DNA of 64,000 bases from Hennigella sp045617465 (GCA_045617465.1 JAZLIQ010000001.1:1-64000); one strand, 5' to 3'; positions 21,500-33,222 are shown, counted from the stretch's first letter. Numbers and translations are program-made. The notes: generated by a model from the letters alone, not told the origin.

Positions 21500-22387
21500 T
21501 TATTTTCAAAAACTATTAGTCTTTAGACCAAACTCTGGATCAAGATTATTAAATTCTTGGGCAAGATATTTATGTGGTTTTTTATTACCAATTTCATGTA
21601 AGTAATCTTGATTACTTGTTATCAAAGAGTTTTTGAATGTAATGTAGCATTCGTTGTTCACACAACTTGCAGCAATATATAAAACATCAGTGATGTGATC
21701 AATACCAACTATTCCCATGATCTTATGAATTGCTTGTAGTTTTGTTGATTGCTTATCACCAACATGAGCATATTTTGATGTCTTGTTGGTTTTTACAATC
21801 ACATTGCATATTTCACCTTCTCAATACTTGTCAAGGTTAAAAAGTAAGTGGCTTTGTTTTATATTGTCTACACTTCCTAGAAAATGATAGAAACCAACAT
21901 CAACTATATCAGTACGACTCATTGTTTGTTGCAATAAGTCATATGTATCAATAATCTCATGTTGGCTATAACACAAACCCTTAATTGTCGCATAGCTAAC
22001 ATCGTTAGCTAAATACATAAATTTTCTATCTGGAGTATAAATGGTGATGTTAATACCATTCATCAATCCATGATGAACAATCGTTCTTATATCATCACCG
22101 TCTAAAGTATGAATATCAATGATTTTCTTTTGTTCTAAATCATAGATAATTGCTCCACCGGAAGCAACTACATAACCTTTTTCTAGATGATGAACAGTGG
22201 CAAAATCTAAAGCATCAATTAAACAACCAGAAGTTTGAATAACAATAGTTTGATATTGACTTGCCCTAGACATTAAATCATAAACAAGAGGAAGGTCTTT
22301 ATATCTTCGATCCTCTTGTTTATAACAGTTTCAGTCTAAATTGACATCAAAAACTACTAGTTTTTTAAAAGTGCTTTGTTGTTCCAT
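21500..22387 (-). CDS. HAD-like (Cof-type) protein with degenerate catalytic motifs
   Basis: The 295-residue protein aligns in overall plan with Cof-type HAD phosphatases. The N-terminal hydrophobic strand is VVFDVNLD, TSGC stands at the motif II position, a Lys-rich GDKQSTKLQAIHKI stands at motif III, and GIDHITDVLYIAAS at motif IV. The usual DxDGT nucleophile motif is DVN here and GDxxND is replaced, so phosphatase activity is doubtful. It lies between thrS and rpmE on the same strand. The assignment is by fold pattern and may be wrong. Confidence 0.5.
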
Positions 22388-22392
22388 CTTAA

Positions 22393-24117
22393 TTATTTAT
22401 GGTCAGCAATACGCTTAACCATAATGTCACCAAATTTAGCCATTGGGACATTTGTTACATCTTTCTTACCATATTCACGATAAGAGATTGTTTGAGTCTT
22501 AATTTCTTCATCACCAAATACAATTTGGTAAGGAATCTTACGGATTTGTCCGTTTCTAATTTTCTTTCCTAATCTTTCATCAGAGTGATCAACTTCTACT
22601 CTAACACCATGATTCATTAAACGTTGAGCAAATTCATCACAGAACTTTTCATGAACTGCTGCAACTGGTATAAGTTGTACTTGTACAGGCGCTAATCATA
22701 AAGGGAATACACCTTTATTACTTTCTAGTAAGATTGACATAAATCTTTCTAGAGTTCCAATAATTCCACCATGAACTAAGATTGGGCGTTGAACTTTACC
22801 ATTCTTATCAATATATTCAAGTTTGAATCTATCTGGTAATAAGAAGTCAAGTTGGATTGTTGACATAGTAATGATATGTCCTAAAGCTGTCTTCATTTGA
22901 AAGTCAATCTTTGGACCATAGAAAGCGGCTTCGCCAACTTTCTTTTCATATTTCATTCCCATTCTATCCATGCATGCAGCAAGTTCTTTTTCTGCTTTTG
23001 CTCACATCTTAGGATTGTTAAAGTATTTTTCTTTATCTTTAGGGTCATGTAAAGATAAATCAATACGGTGAATCTTAATATCAAATGCTTTTAATGTTGT
23101 CATAACAACATCATAGTAGTGTCTAATTTCAGATTCAATTTGGTCTGGTCTAATGATAACGTGTGTATCAATTAGTTGCATTTGTCTTACACGTTCAAGA
23201 CCAATTAAACCACCAGAAGCTTCATATCTATGTAAAATAGCTTTTTCTGCTATTCTATAAGGAAGTTCACGGTAACTTCTTGGTTTAGATTTATAAACAA
23301 GCATGTGGTGTGGACATGTCATTGGTCTTAACACCATAAGTTGGTTATCAATCTTTAAAGGATTAAACATATTTTCACGGTAGTGGAATCAGTGGCCTGA
23401 TGTTTTATATAGTTCGTCACTACCTAGAATAGGTGTAGAAACAAAGTGGAAACCATAACGTAGTAAGATTCTTCTTACTTCGTCATCAATTTCATACATT
23501 ACAGCTGCACCATTAGGTAATCAAATTGGTGCACCTTGTCCTGCTAAATCATTAAATGTAAATAGTTCAAGATCTTGTCCTAATTTACGATGATCTCTTT
23601 CTTTACGGTCTTGTGCTTCAGCTTCATAAGCTTTTAATTCTTCTTTTGAACTAAAAGCATAACCTGTAATTCTTTGAAGTTGCTTATTCTTAGCACTACC
23701 TAATCAATAGTTACCTGCTAAGTTTTCAAATTTAAAAGATTTGATTTGTCTAAAATCAACATTTGCATCATCTAAACAACTAACAAATGGGAATTCATCA
23801 TTTATCTTCACCATTTTAATTGTTTTCTTTTCATAATTCTTAACTCAGTGAGCTAAGTATTTGTTTTTCTTCAAGCATGGGCAAGCTAAAACTTTAGCAA
23901 TAGCTTTGCCTTTTACTTCTGCCTTAGTTGCTTTGTTGTAGATAAATTCAGTTACTTCATTTTCTAACTTCTTAAAGTCATTAATTGAAATAGCATCTTT
24001 ACAATCAAAGTCAACATAGAAAACATTTTCAAGTTCTCCTATGTTGGCTATTTTAGCATTATGTTTTTTATATAAGACATATGCAACAGCATATGCCATG
24101 AGTTTATTTAATTTCAT
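22393..24117 (-). CDS. thrS: Threonyl-tRNA synthetase lacking TGS domain and with degenerate editing site
   Basis: ThrRS charges tRNA-Thr. The catalytic domain is complete: MTCPHHMLVYKSKPRSYRDL-type motif 2 with the zinc Cys, AFYGPKIDFQMK, STIQLDFLLPDRF, and LVHGGIIGTLERF of motif 3, then the anticodon-binding domain. The protein is 574 residues against about 640. The N-terminal TGS domain is absent and the protein starts inside the N2 editing domain. There the HxxxH histidines are replaced by Lys5 and Tyr9. Of the CxxxH pair, Cys114 remains but the His is Ala118. The ATG 24117 start has GGAG upstream; an in-frame GTG at 24123 is part of that site. Confidence 0.95.
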
Positions 24118-24139
24118 ATTCACTCCTATATTAATTGAA

Positions 24140-24466
24140 TTATTTTACTTCAGGTAAGGTTTGTTCAGCTGGTGTTCAGTTAACTAACTTTTCAATTAAT
24201 ATTGTCGTGTGAAATAGATTGTCTTTCTTTGAATAATATGTACGTAATTTTCCTTCAATAATTACTCTACATCCTGGATTAGCTTCAATAATTTTAGCTA
24301 ATTGTCCAGCTAGTGGTCTATTAGCATAAGCAGAGAAAGAGTTAACTGATTTAAACTTGTTAAATACTCTTTCTTGCTTAATGTTTAAGAAGTATCCGCC
24401 TTCTTCTTTATTTTTTCCTCATGAACTTCTTGTCACAGTTCCTTCTAGAATTACTTTGTTTAGCAT
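24140..24466 (-). CDS. Short single-stranded DNA-binding-like (OB-fold) protein
   Basis: The 108-residue protein starts MLNKVILEGTVTRSSWGK, which resembles the first strand of SSB (MNKVxLxGxLxxDP). It has a CRVIIEGKLRTYYSKKD segment matching the SSB strand VxVEGxLxxRxY. It has no acidic C-terminal tail. It is distinct from the full-length ssb at 36094. Its stop is 23 nt before thrS and it has a good Shine-Dalgarno (AGGAGA). A role in DNA binding is inferred from the fold only. Confidence 0.65.
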
Positions 24467-24606
24467 TTTCGTTGTCTCCTATATATATTATTTTTTTTAT
24501 AAATAATATCATTATTATAGATAGATTTTCGCGTTATCATAAAAATATTTATATTTTTATGTGAAAAAGTGGTTTTTGTTTATAATGAATATATATTCAT
24601 TAAAAT
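24467..24606. promoter_or_regulatory. Divergent promoter region, ssb-like / tsaC
   Basis: The minus-strand TATAAT is at 24514-24519. The plus-strand TATAAT is at 24581-24586. A 24-nt perfect inverted repeat (cataaaaatat, 2-nt loop, atatttttatg) spans 24538-24561. A second palindrome, tgaatatatattca, lies at about 24586-24599, immediately after the plus -10 box. Both could be operators. Confidence 0.5.
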
Positions 24607-25164
24607 ATGCAGATTTTTTCCAAAAGTCAAATCAATGAAATTGCTTTAGCTTTGAAGTCTGGCAAGGCTGCTATTTTACCTACGGATACAGTGTGAGCTA
24701 TAGCTAGTGTATCTGAACAACAAATCTACGCTTTCAAGAAGCGTGCGCCTGAAAAGAAGGTTATCAAATTCATCGGCTCTGTCGAAGATCTTGAACTACC
24801 TTCTTTTTTTGCTGATGTGTTAAAAGAATATTGACCTGGAGCTTTATCTGTTATTTGAAAAGGTATGAGTTATCGGATACCAGGTTCTTCATATTTGCTT
24901 GATTTATTAAAGCTCACCGGGCCGCTATATCAATCAAGTGCAAATATCTCGGGTAAGCAACCAATTAGAACCTCCCAGGAAGCATTTGTAGAATTTAAAC
25001 CATTCTTAGAGCGGATGATTATCATTGATAATTCACCATATGAACAATGCACTAATCAACCATCTACCATCATCAACCTTGATAATTTGACTGTCGTCAG
25101 AGAAGGACCAATAAATGGTCAAGAAATAATAGATAAATTAAAACAACGAAAGGAACTAAAATAA
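24607..25164 (+). CDS. tsaC: Threonylcarbamoyl-AMP synthase (YrdC/Sua5 family)
   Basis: TsaC makes threonylcarbamoyl-AMP for the t6A modification of tRNAs that read ANN codons. The 185-residue product is YrdC-domain only. It has SGKAAILPTDTVWAIA near the N-terminus, a KR-rich substrate loop (KKRAPEKK), and the SSANISGKQP motif. Trp in TVW is TGA-coded. The stop TAA overlaps the next ATG (TAATG), so translation is coupled to the importer binding protein, an unexplained partner. No clear Shine-Dalgarno precedes it. Confidence 0.87.
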
Positions 25165-27419
25165 TGAAAATTAAATCATTCTTAGCAACGCATCAATCGC
25201 TAGTTAGAGATGCAGCAATAAGCTCTTGCTTATTAGCTGCTTCAGCTGGTATTGTTTTCGGTGTATCTGCAGGAACATTCCACATCAACTACATGAATCT
25301 TAATGATGCAGATGCAAGATTATTAGCTAGTCAAACAGCTGGATATTATGGTGAAAACATCGACTCTGCTTGAAACATGAATGGCGTTAAAGACGGAGAC
25401 AATGTAGTCATTGAAGCTATTCCCGCACCAGATCATGCTGAGATTGCAGATTTTGAAGATTACAGAACAACTCACCCAAGTCTTTCTAGTGGTGATTGAT
25501 GACCAGGAAATAAAGATCTTGAAGATTCGCAAAAGGATCTTGGAATTGTCGATAATGAAGGCAATCCTGTTCCAGAAGGAGCCGAAATTAATGATGAAGC
25601 TATTAAAAAAAGATATATGTACACTTCAATGGTTATTGATGGTGCTACGCACTCAACAATGGACCGTTCATTCAACCAATCACTATATGAAGGTTTAGCT
25701 GATTTCACAAAAAATAAACCACTAACTTCATATGATTCTGAAACACAAACTGATCCACTTAAATACAATTGTGCTAAATCATATAAACCATCACAAGATA
25801 ATACTACTGCTTTCGTTGACACTTACTTATCAGTAATGGAACAACACCACGTTGTTGGTTTAGCTGGATTTAACCATTCAACACCATTATCTAACATGAT
25901 GACTCATGAAGGGACAAAGGGGTTTGTTACTTGTTCAAGTGAAAGCTTAACAAAGATGGCAGACCAAACAGCTTTTATTTTGCTTGACTCTAATATCGCA
26001 AACAACCAAAATATTGCTTCAGTTCAATTTAGGGCTGACCAACCAGGGTTCTTAACTGCAATTGCAACTTGTCAATATTTCTTTAACAACTTAGATCTAT
26101 ATCACGACAAATTTCAAGATTTGTCTGTTGGTATGTATGGTGGTGTTCAAATTCCAACCGTAACAATTTATATGGGTGGATTCGAAAGAGGAATTGAATT
26201 CTTCAATTATGCAGTTTTATACAACATTATTGATTTTGGTGGTAGAGTATGATTTGATATGGTTGACAAACCAGAAGATTACAAACTTTGATATGATAAG
26301 TTTGTTGATTTAGTTAACCATTCTAAATATAAACAACAAATTGATGACCTTCCTAAAACGCCAGCTGGCGGGGAAAGATTTGCTGTTGATATTTCAACTA
26401 ACCTATTTAATGAATTTAGTGTTAAATCAATTAAGTTAGGTGATACATCAACTCACTTCTCTGGTACATTTACTGCTGGTGATGCTATTGGTATCACAAA
26501 GCAATATCTAAACAGAGGAGCAAGCGCAATCATTGCTGTTGCAGGTCCTCAATCATTAGACTCAGCACAAGAAATTCAAAACCAAAACTCTAAGTGTATT
26601 GTTGTTGGTGTTGATACAGCTATGGAAAACAGTGACTATCAACGTTTCCACAAAGGTTGTGGCGAAGAGACTAGAACTAAACCGAATGAAGCTGATCCAT
26701 TTATGGATAAGACTAAAGCTGTTGACGGTTCAGTGTCTGCTCAAGCTAACTCAATCATTAAGTTCTCAGCAATTAAAGATATTAAGTCTGTTACAAAACG
26801 AATTGTTCGTTTAATTGCTGAAGGTAAAAGATGAGACGTCGATTCAGCTGGAAAGCCTAGTAGAACCAAAGCAGTTTGTGGCCCAGGTTTCCAAACATGC
26901 GGTAACATCCTAAATGGTTTAATTTCTATTTCATGAGATGGTTTCTATCCATTAATGCAAGCATTACAATATGCATACTTTTATGATGCCTTAAGAAACC
27001 CATTAACTTTTAATGAAGCTTGAATCAAATCTGCTGCTGCATATTTTGCATCACTTGACAAACCCGAATTGGACGCAATTGACCCTGCTTACAAGGGCCA
27101 AAATCCTAAAGATATCGAGGTTGTTGATGGGGTAAAAGATATTAATAACTTATTAACATTTAATCATTTTGACAAAGATGATCCAACAAAGGAATCTACT
27201 TTCTATAAAAATTATGCGCACACAATGGGTATATTAGGTGGTCTATTAAATATAGTGAAAGTTCCTTTTAAGGTTGATATGTCATTAGTCAATGAAGTGG
27301 ACACAAAAACTGGTGAAATTACATATCGTAAAATGACATCTCAAGACTATGACCATGAAGATGGTAAGTTGATGTCAATTCTAGAATGACTAGAAACAAA
27401 CATGTACTTAATGAGCTAG
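25164..27419 (+). CDS. BMP/PnrA-family substrate-binding protein of a nucleoside-type ABC importer
   Basis: This 751-residue extracellular binding protein is followed by the matching ATPase and two permeases. The N-terminus has a basic stretch and a hydrophobic segment at residues 18-40, but no Cys at the end of it; the only Cys (residue 22) is at its beginning. I therefore predict an uncleaved anchor rather than a lipoprotein. The BMP-like core includes VVGLAGFNHSTPLS, VQFRADQPGFLTAIA, VGMYGGVQIPTV and GASAIIAVAGPQS, then IVVGVDTAME. It is much longer than the usual 330-380 residues because of insertions and a C-terminal extension. The assignment is strengthened by the operon. Confidence 0.82.
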
Positions 27420-27432
27420 GAAAGGAGTTTTT

Positions 27433-29055
27433 ATGGGATTATTTAAAAAGAAACAAAAAACTCCTCTAGGAGCTGAGAAAAAAGGTAAATATGCCATCGA
27501 AATGAAGAATGTTACTAAAACATTCTTAGGTGGTAAGATTATTGCTAACTCTAATGTTAACATTGCAGTTAAATGAAATGAAATTCATGCTATCTGTGGT
27601 GAAAACGGTGCTGGTAAGTCTACACTAATGTCAATCTTGTTTGGTTTGTATAAACAAGATTCAGGTGAAGTTTATGTTGCAGGAAACAAGGTAAATTTCA
27701 AAAATGCAATGCAAGCTAACGCTGCTGGCTTAGGAATGGTTCACCAACACTTTAAACTAGTATTAGCATTTAACTTATTACAAAACATCACTCTTGGTGC
27801 TGAAAGCACAAGAAATGGTATTTTATTTGATAAACCTGCAATTGAAAAGATTAATAAGATCTGTGCTGAATACGGTTTCAATATTAATTTGAAACAAAGA
27901 ACTTCAGAAGCATCAGTAGGTACACAACAAAAAGTAGAAATTATAAAACTACTTTACCGTGGCGCTGAAATTCTGATCTTCGACGAACCTACAGCAGTGT
28001 TGTCAGATGATGAAATTGCTGGTTTCCTTGATATGTTAAGAACATTAAAACAACAAGGAAAGACAATCATCTTAATTTCACACAAACTAAATGAAGTATT
28101 AGATGTTGCTGATACAATTACTGTTTTAAGAAAAGGTATTACCGTAGGTACATACCCTAGAAAAGAAATTGATACAGCAAGATTAGTTGAATTAATTGTT
28201 GGTCGTAAGATGATTGAAAACCCAAACATCTTAAACTTTGAGAACAAGCTTTCTCCAATTTTAAGAATCGATCATTTAAAGATGCACAAACAAAATGATA
28301 AAACATTACCTGCAATTTATGATTTATCATTAAATGTTAATTCAGGAGAAATTGTTGGTATTGCTGGAATTGAAGGTAATGGCCAATCAGAATTAGCTTT
28401 AGCTATTGCTGGTATCCAACATCCAGAATCTGGTAAAATCACTTTCCGTGTTTCAGGCCTTGATGTAGATATTACAAAAGAAACACCAAAAGTTATTTCT
28501 GAAATAGGTATAAGTCACGTTCCAGAAGATCGTCACAAATATGGATGTATTCTTGACGAGACAGTTGCTTTCAACTTAGTTTCAAACCAAATTGATAGTA
28601 ACCTATATTCTAAGTTTGGTATTTTAAAACTTAAAGAAATAAACATAAATGCAAATAATATTTGCACTAGATTTAATGTTCTAGGTGCTAATAAAGGAAA
28701 AGCTAAGTTTAGATCATTATCTGGTGGTAACCAACAAAAAGTTGTTGTCGCACGTGAATTAACTAAACCACACTCACTTATTGTTCTAGTACAACCAACT
28801 CGTGGTCTAGATATTGGTGCAATTAACACCATTCATGAATATATTCTAGAAGAATCTAAAAAGGGTAAAGCTGTTATCCTTATTAGTTACGAACTTGATG
28901 AAATCTTGAAGATTGCTTCAAGAGTAGTAGTCATGGACCATGGAAAGATTGTCTATGATGGTCTTAAGACTAAGACTGATAGACAAACTATTGGTAAATT
29001 CTTAATGAGGACTGGAAAACCAGAAACGGTTTCCACTCAGGAAGGAGGTAACTAA
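27433..29055 (+). CDS. ABC importer ATPase, two fused nucleotide-binding domains (nucleoside type)
   Basis: The 540-residue protein energises the import system. The first domain has Walker A GENGAGKS, the Q-loop GMVHQHFKL, a weak signature SVGTQQKVEI, and Walker B ILIFDEPTAVLSDDE. The second has a degenerate Walker A region (GIEGNGQSEL), a strong signature RSLSGGNQQKVVVARE, and VQPTRGLDIGA. This double-domain pattern with the PTRGLD motif is typical of BmpB/NupA-like and sugar-type importers. A Shine-Dalgarno AAAGGAG precedes ATG. It overlaps the first permease by 1 nt. Confidence 0.94.
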
Positions 29056-31637
29056 TGAACTCTAGCCCTAAGTCGTTATTTCAGATAAAGTTGAACAATA
29101 AATGACAAAAGTTTGTTCACTCTGATGTAAGACAATCAACAACCAAGAAAATTTTGGCAACTATTGCTGCAATCTTTGCTGCATTTGTTATTGCCATCAT
29201 TATTGCTTGCACTGTTAGTAAGGCATGAGATAAAGCTGGCCAAATCATTGGCACAATCTTTAGCTCAGGTTTCCAAGACAAGTATTTAAATACTTTGTTT
29301 AGTAACATGGCTATACTAGTAGTCGGTGGTCTGTCGTTTATCTTTGCTTATAAAGCCGGACTATTCAACATTGGTATTTCAGGTCAAATGGTAGCTGGAG
29401 CAACCGGTGCAACATTAATTTGTCACTTAGCAGGGTTGCCATCAGGAGCTAACCAATTTATAATCTTGATAATCTCAATGTGTTTAGGAGCGCTATTTGC
29501 GGCAATTGTCGGTGCTTTAAAAGCATACTTAAAGATTAATGAAGTAGTTTCATCCATCATGTTCAACTGGATTATCTATTTCATGTCTATCCTTATATTA
29601 GGTTCAGCTGCAATCCCTCACGATGCATCTAACCTTAATACTGACGCACCAGTAGATAGTTTGCTATTTAGAATGAATGGAGAAAGCTTAATTCCTCTAT
29701 TAATAATGGCAGGTATCTTAATTGCTATTGTTGCTTTAGTTCTAAACTACACTGTTTTCGGTAGAAAACAAAGAGTAACTGGTTTAAGCAACTCTGGAGC
29801 TTTAGCTGCAGGTTATAACGTAAAAGCAAACATGATTGCTTCTATGGCTATCTCTGGAGCTATTGCTGGTGTTCTAGGTGTAATGATCTATTGTGGATTT
29901 AGCCCTAACATGCCAGTAACAGCTGCTGCAAAAGCTATCCCTCAAGATGGATTTAATGGTATTTCAGTTGGATTGATTTCAATGTGTAGTCCATTAGCAT
30001 CTGTTCCTGTTTCATTATTCTTCTCAATGGTTAAGACATCAGTTTCCGACTTGCAAATCTTAAACATTGATAACCACATCTCTGATGTTATCTTTGGTAT
30101 TGTAGTTTATGGCGCAGCAGCTATTGCTCTATTCTTAAACTTAAAACCATACTGATTAACACTAGATATTGTCCGTGGTAAGAATTACAGCAAGATTAAA
30201 CATGAAAGAAACATGACAAACATTGAATTATTGTCATTATCAACTGATCAATGTTCAATCTTACATAAATACTATGCTTTCTATCAAAAGCAACAACGTA
30301 TTCGTTCAACATATAAGCTACCTTGATACATTAGAGTAAAAATATGATGAGCTAATGTTCGTTATTGAGTTGTTACTAAACAATCACAACTACGTATTAA
30401 GAGAAACAAGACTAAAGACGTTTATTCTGGTAAGTTGTACTACAAACAAGAAATGGTTCATTTAGTAGTTAACCGTCATGAAGAACTGGTTGCTGACTTA
30501 AAACAAGAAAAACGTAGTGGATGATATGTAAAAGTTAGTGATAAAGTACTAACTAGTCCAGACTTATTCAAAAAAGTTAAAGATGCAACAGACTTTGCTG
30601 TTAGCCAAGAACTAATGAAAGATCTACAAAAAGCAAATGAAGAATTCAAACTTCATCCATTTAGTGATCATGAAATTAGATTAGTTCCACTTCTTTCATA
30701 TTTACAAAACTTAAGAACTGGATTAACTTATCGTATTGAAATTTCAAAACAAAATAAGTTAACTTATTTCGCTCTAATGCAAACTAAAGAACAAGCTGAA
30801 TCTATTGGATTAGCAGAAATTCGTTCTAAGAAACAATACGAATTTGCTCGTTCTGTTTACTTTAAGGCTTATCAAAAAACATATGATTTAGTTAAACGTC
30901 ACTATGACACAATGGTTAAAACATTTGGTCGTGACAAACAATTAAACATTTTAGGTGTAAGATTTAACCCAGCTGTTTTAAATACTTTATATATGAACAA
31001 CTTGAAGAAAGAAATTTCTTCAATCGGACACTTGATTAACTGTCCATTATCTAAAGCACAATTACGTGAAGTTGGTGCTTTGGTATCTGAAACAACATAC
31101 TTACAATCAAAAATTGAATCAAGTGGTGCACAAGCTATCAGTTTCCGTAAGATGGCTCAACCTTATTTCGAAAAGAATAAGAAACTAACAAAAGAAGCTG
31201 AAGAACAATATCTAGAGCTTAAAGCTAAAACTAAGAAGATTAACCAAATGGTAAATGGGCCTCTTGCTAGTGCTCAATTACCAGCAATCAATGAGTTAAT
31301 CCAACAAGCTGACGAAATCAATATTGCTATTACTAATACAAAAGTAGATGCAGCTGATGCTCGTGATACTGGTCAAGGATATATTGATCGTTGCAAGCAA
31401 TTAAATGATGAAGTAGCTGAAGCTACTCAACGTCGTGATAATGCTAACAGAAAGATTGCTAGCATCGTTGAAAAAGCAAGAAACGACGAACAAAACATTA
31501 AACAACAAAAATTTGAAGCTCAACGTCTTGCTAATGAAAAAGCTGAACGTGAGTTACGTAGATTAGCAGAAAGACGAGCAAGAAAAAAAGCTCATAATGC
31601 TAAAGCTATGAAAGGAGGTCAACCATGGGCGATTTAG
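29055..31637 (+). CDS. ABC importer permease with a ~490-residue cytosolic coiled-coil extension
   Basis: Residues 1 to about 370 are a BmpC/NupB-type permease. They include about 10 membrane segments, FAYKAGLFNIGISGQMVAG and the EAA-like INEVVSSIMFNW loop, with VTGLSNSGALAAGYN later. In place of the usual short tail, residues 370-860 continue in the same frame as a strongly charged, mostly helical region with TGA tryptophans. The last 170 residues are coiled-coil-like, ending ERELRRLAERRARKKAHN. There is no TAA or TAG between the parts, so it is a true fusion. The second permease starts 13 nt inside its end, with the Shine-Dalgarno AAAGGAGG contained in this gene. The role of the tail is unknown. 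Confidence 0.88.
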
Positions 31638-32557
31638 GTTCATTACTAGATTTATCGTTCTTATTCACTGCTATCTTATTAGCAGGTGCTTTATCTGGTT
31701 ATCTATCAGAAAGAGCAGGTATTGTTAACTTAGGTATTGATGGAATGATGTGTGTAGGTGCCTTATTCTTTGGTATCTTCTCATCCACAGCATTCTGAGG
31801 TGGAGTGCCAGCATTTCCAACCATTATTATTGCCTTATTATTAACAATGATATGTACGATGATTATGGGAGCGATGCATGCATTTGTCTGCATCCATCTG
31901 AAAGCTGACCATACAATTGCTGGTACAGCAATTAACTTAGTGGGATTAGCTCTAGCTACATTCTTAAACCCAACATTAGCTAGATACTTATACCCTGGTG
32001 CATCTAACTCAAGAATTATGTGTCAATATAGTTCTTGCTTGCCAATGGGACCATCATTATTCGGTAGTAGTTTAATTATCTTCTTAGTTGTCCTTGCTAT
32101 TGCTATAGCAATCTTCTTTGTAGTTAATAAAACTAAAGTTGGTTTAAGATTTAGAGCAGTAGGTGAAAACCCTAATGCTGTTGATGCTCAAGGTATTTCA
32201 GTATTTAAATATCAATGAGTAGCTGTATTGTTATCTTCTGCAATGGCAGGATTAGCAGGAGGACTATTCCTATTTAAGGTAACAGCCTTTAATGGTGATG
32301 TTCAATCATTGGGATATCTATCACTAGCTATTCTAATTACTGGCGGTTGAAGAGTACCAAAGATTACAATCTTTGCTATTGTCTTTGCCCTATTCAATGC
32401 TGCTGCTGGAACAACAACATTCACTCAATTAGGTATTCCACAATTAGTAGTGTTTGCTATTCCATATATCATTACTCTAATTGTTCTACTATTCTCTGGT
32501 CGAAAGAGTTTAGCTCCTGCCCATTCGGGTATACCTTTTGAAAAAGGCATGCGGTAG
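31625..32557 (+). CDS. Second ABC importer permease (nucleoside type)
   Basis: This 310-residue membrane protein partners the first permease. It contains GALSGYLSERAGIVNLGIDGMM, the hallmark of the BmpD/NupC permease, AGTAINLVGLALATF, and the cytosolic TKVGLRFRAVGENPNAVDAQGI loop that docks on the ATPase. Its start overlaps the first permease by 13 nt. The next gene, upp, starts 3 nt after its stop. Confidence 0.93.
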
Positions 32558-32560
32558 CTA

Positions 32561-33184
32561 ATGAAAATAAAGGTAATGAAAAACTCTGTGATTGATTATC
32601 AATTAACAATCATGAGAGACAAAACTACTAAGAGTCAATTGTTTCGTAGTTGTTTAAAAACAATTTCCTATTATCTTGCCGCTGAAGCAACAAAAGATTT
32701 AAAATCTCGTCCTATTAAAATTGAAACACCTATTTGTTCTACCATAGGTAGCAAATTAAAAGATCAAGTTATCTTAGTTCCAATTTTAAGAGCAGGATTA
32801 GGCATGGTTGATGCCTTTAGAGATATGATTCCTAATGCTAGAATAGGACACATTGGTTTATATCGTGATGAAAGAACGAAAAAACCTGTGCACTATTATT
32901 GCAAAATGCCCAAGCAAATCAAAGGTGGAATAGTTATTCTACTTGATCCAATGTTTGCTACTGGTCATTCTGCATCAGATGCAGTAGATAAGATTAAGAA
33001 GTTTAAACCTTCTAAAATCATCTTTGTGAGTATTGTTTCTGCTCCAGAAGGAGTAAGATACTTTACAAAGAAGCATCCAGAAGTGTTATGTATCACTGCT
33101 GCTTTGGATACAAAACTAAACAAGGACAAATACATTGTTCCTGGTCTAGGCGATGCAGGAGATAGAATCTTTGGAACAAAATAA
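32561..33184 (+). CDS. upp: Uracil phosphoribosyltransferase
   Basis: UPRT makes UMP from uracil and PRPP, the main pyrimidine salvage step. The 207-residue product has VPILRAGLGMVDAF and the PRPP-binding motif, here LLDPMFATGHSASDAV (canonical DPMLATGGS). It ends with VPGLGDAGDRIFGTK, the uracil-binding C-terminus. As the last gene of the importer operon it suggests that the importer carries nucleosides or bases. ATG at 32561 and 32576 are both possible starts; the first gives the usual length. Confidence 0.96.
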   Translation: MKIKVMKNSVIDYQLTIMRDKTTKSQLFRSCLKTISYYLAAEATKDLKSRPIKIETPICSTIGSKLKDQVILVPILRAGLGMVDAFRDMIPNARIGHIGLYRDERTKKPVHYYCKMPKQIKGGIVILLDPMFATGHSASDAVDKIKKFKPSKIIFVSIVSAPEGVRYFTKKHPEVLCITAALDTKLNKDKYIVPGLGDAGDRIFGTK

Positions 33185-33207
33185 GAGGTTCAAACCTCTT
33201 TTTTTAT
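33182..33207 (+). terminator. Terminator after upp
   Basis: The stem aagaggtt / aacctctt followed by seven T. Confidence 0.85.
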
Positions 33208-33222
33208 TAATTTTCATATTTA

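Noticed and set aside
21500..22387. Pseudogene of a HAD phosphatase
   Set aside because: Catalytic motifs are degenerate but the frame is intact over 295 residues with normal codon use, so I keep it as a gene.
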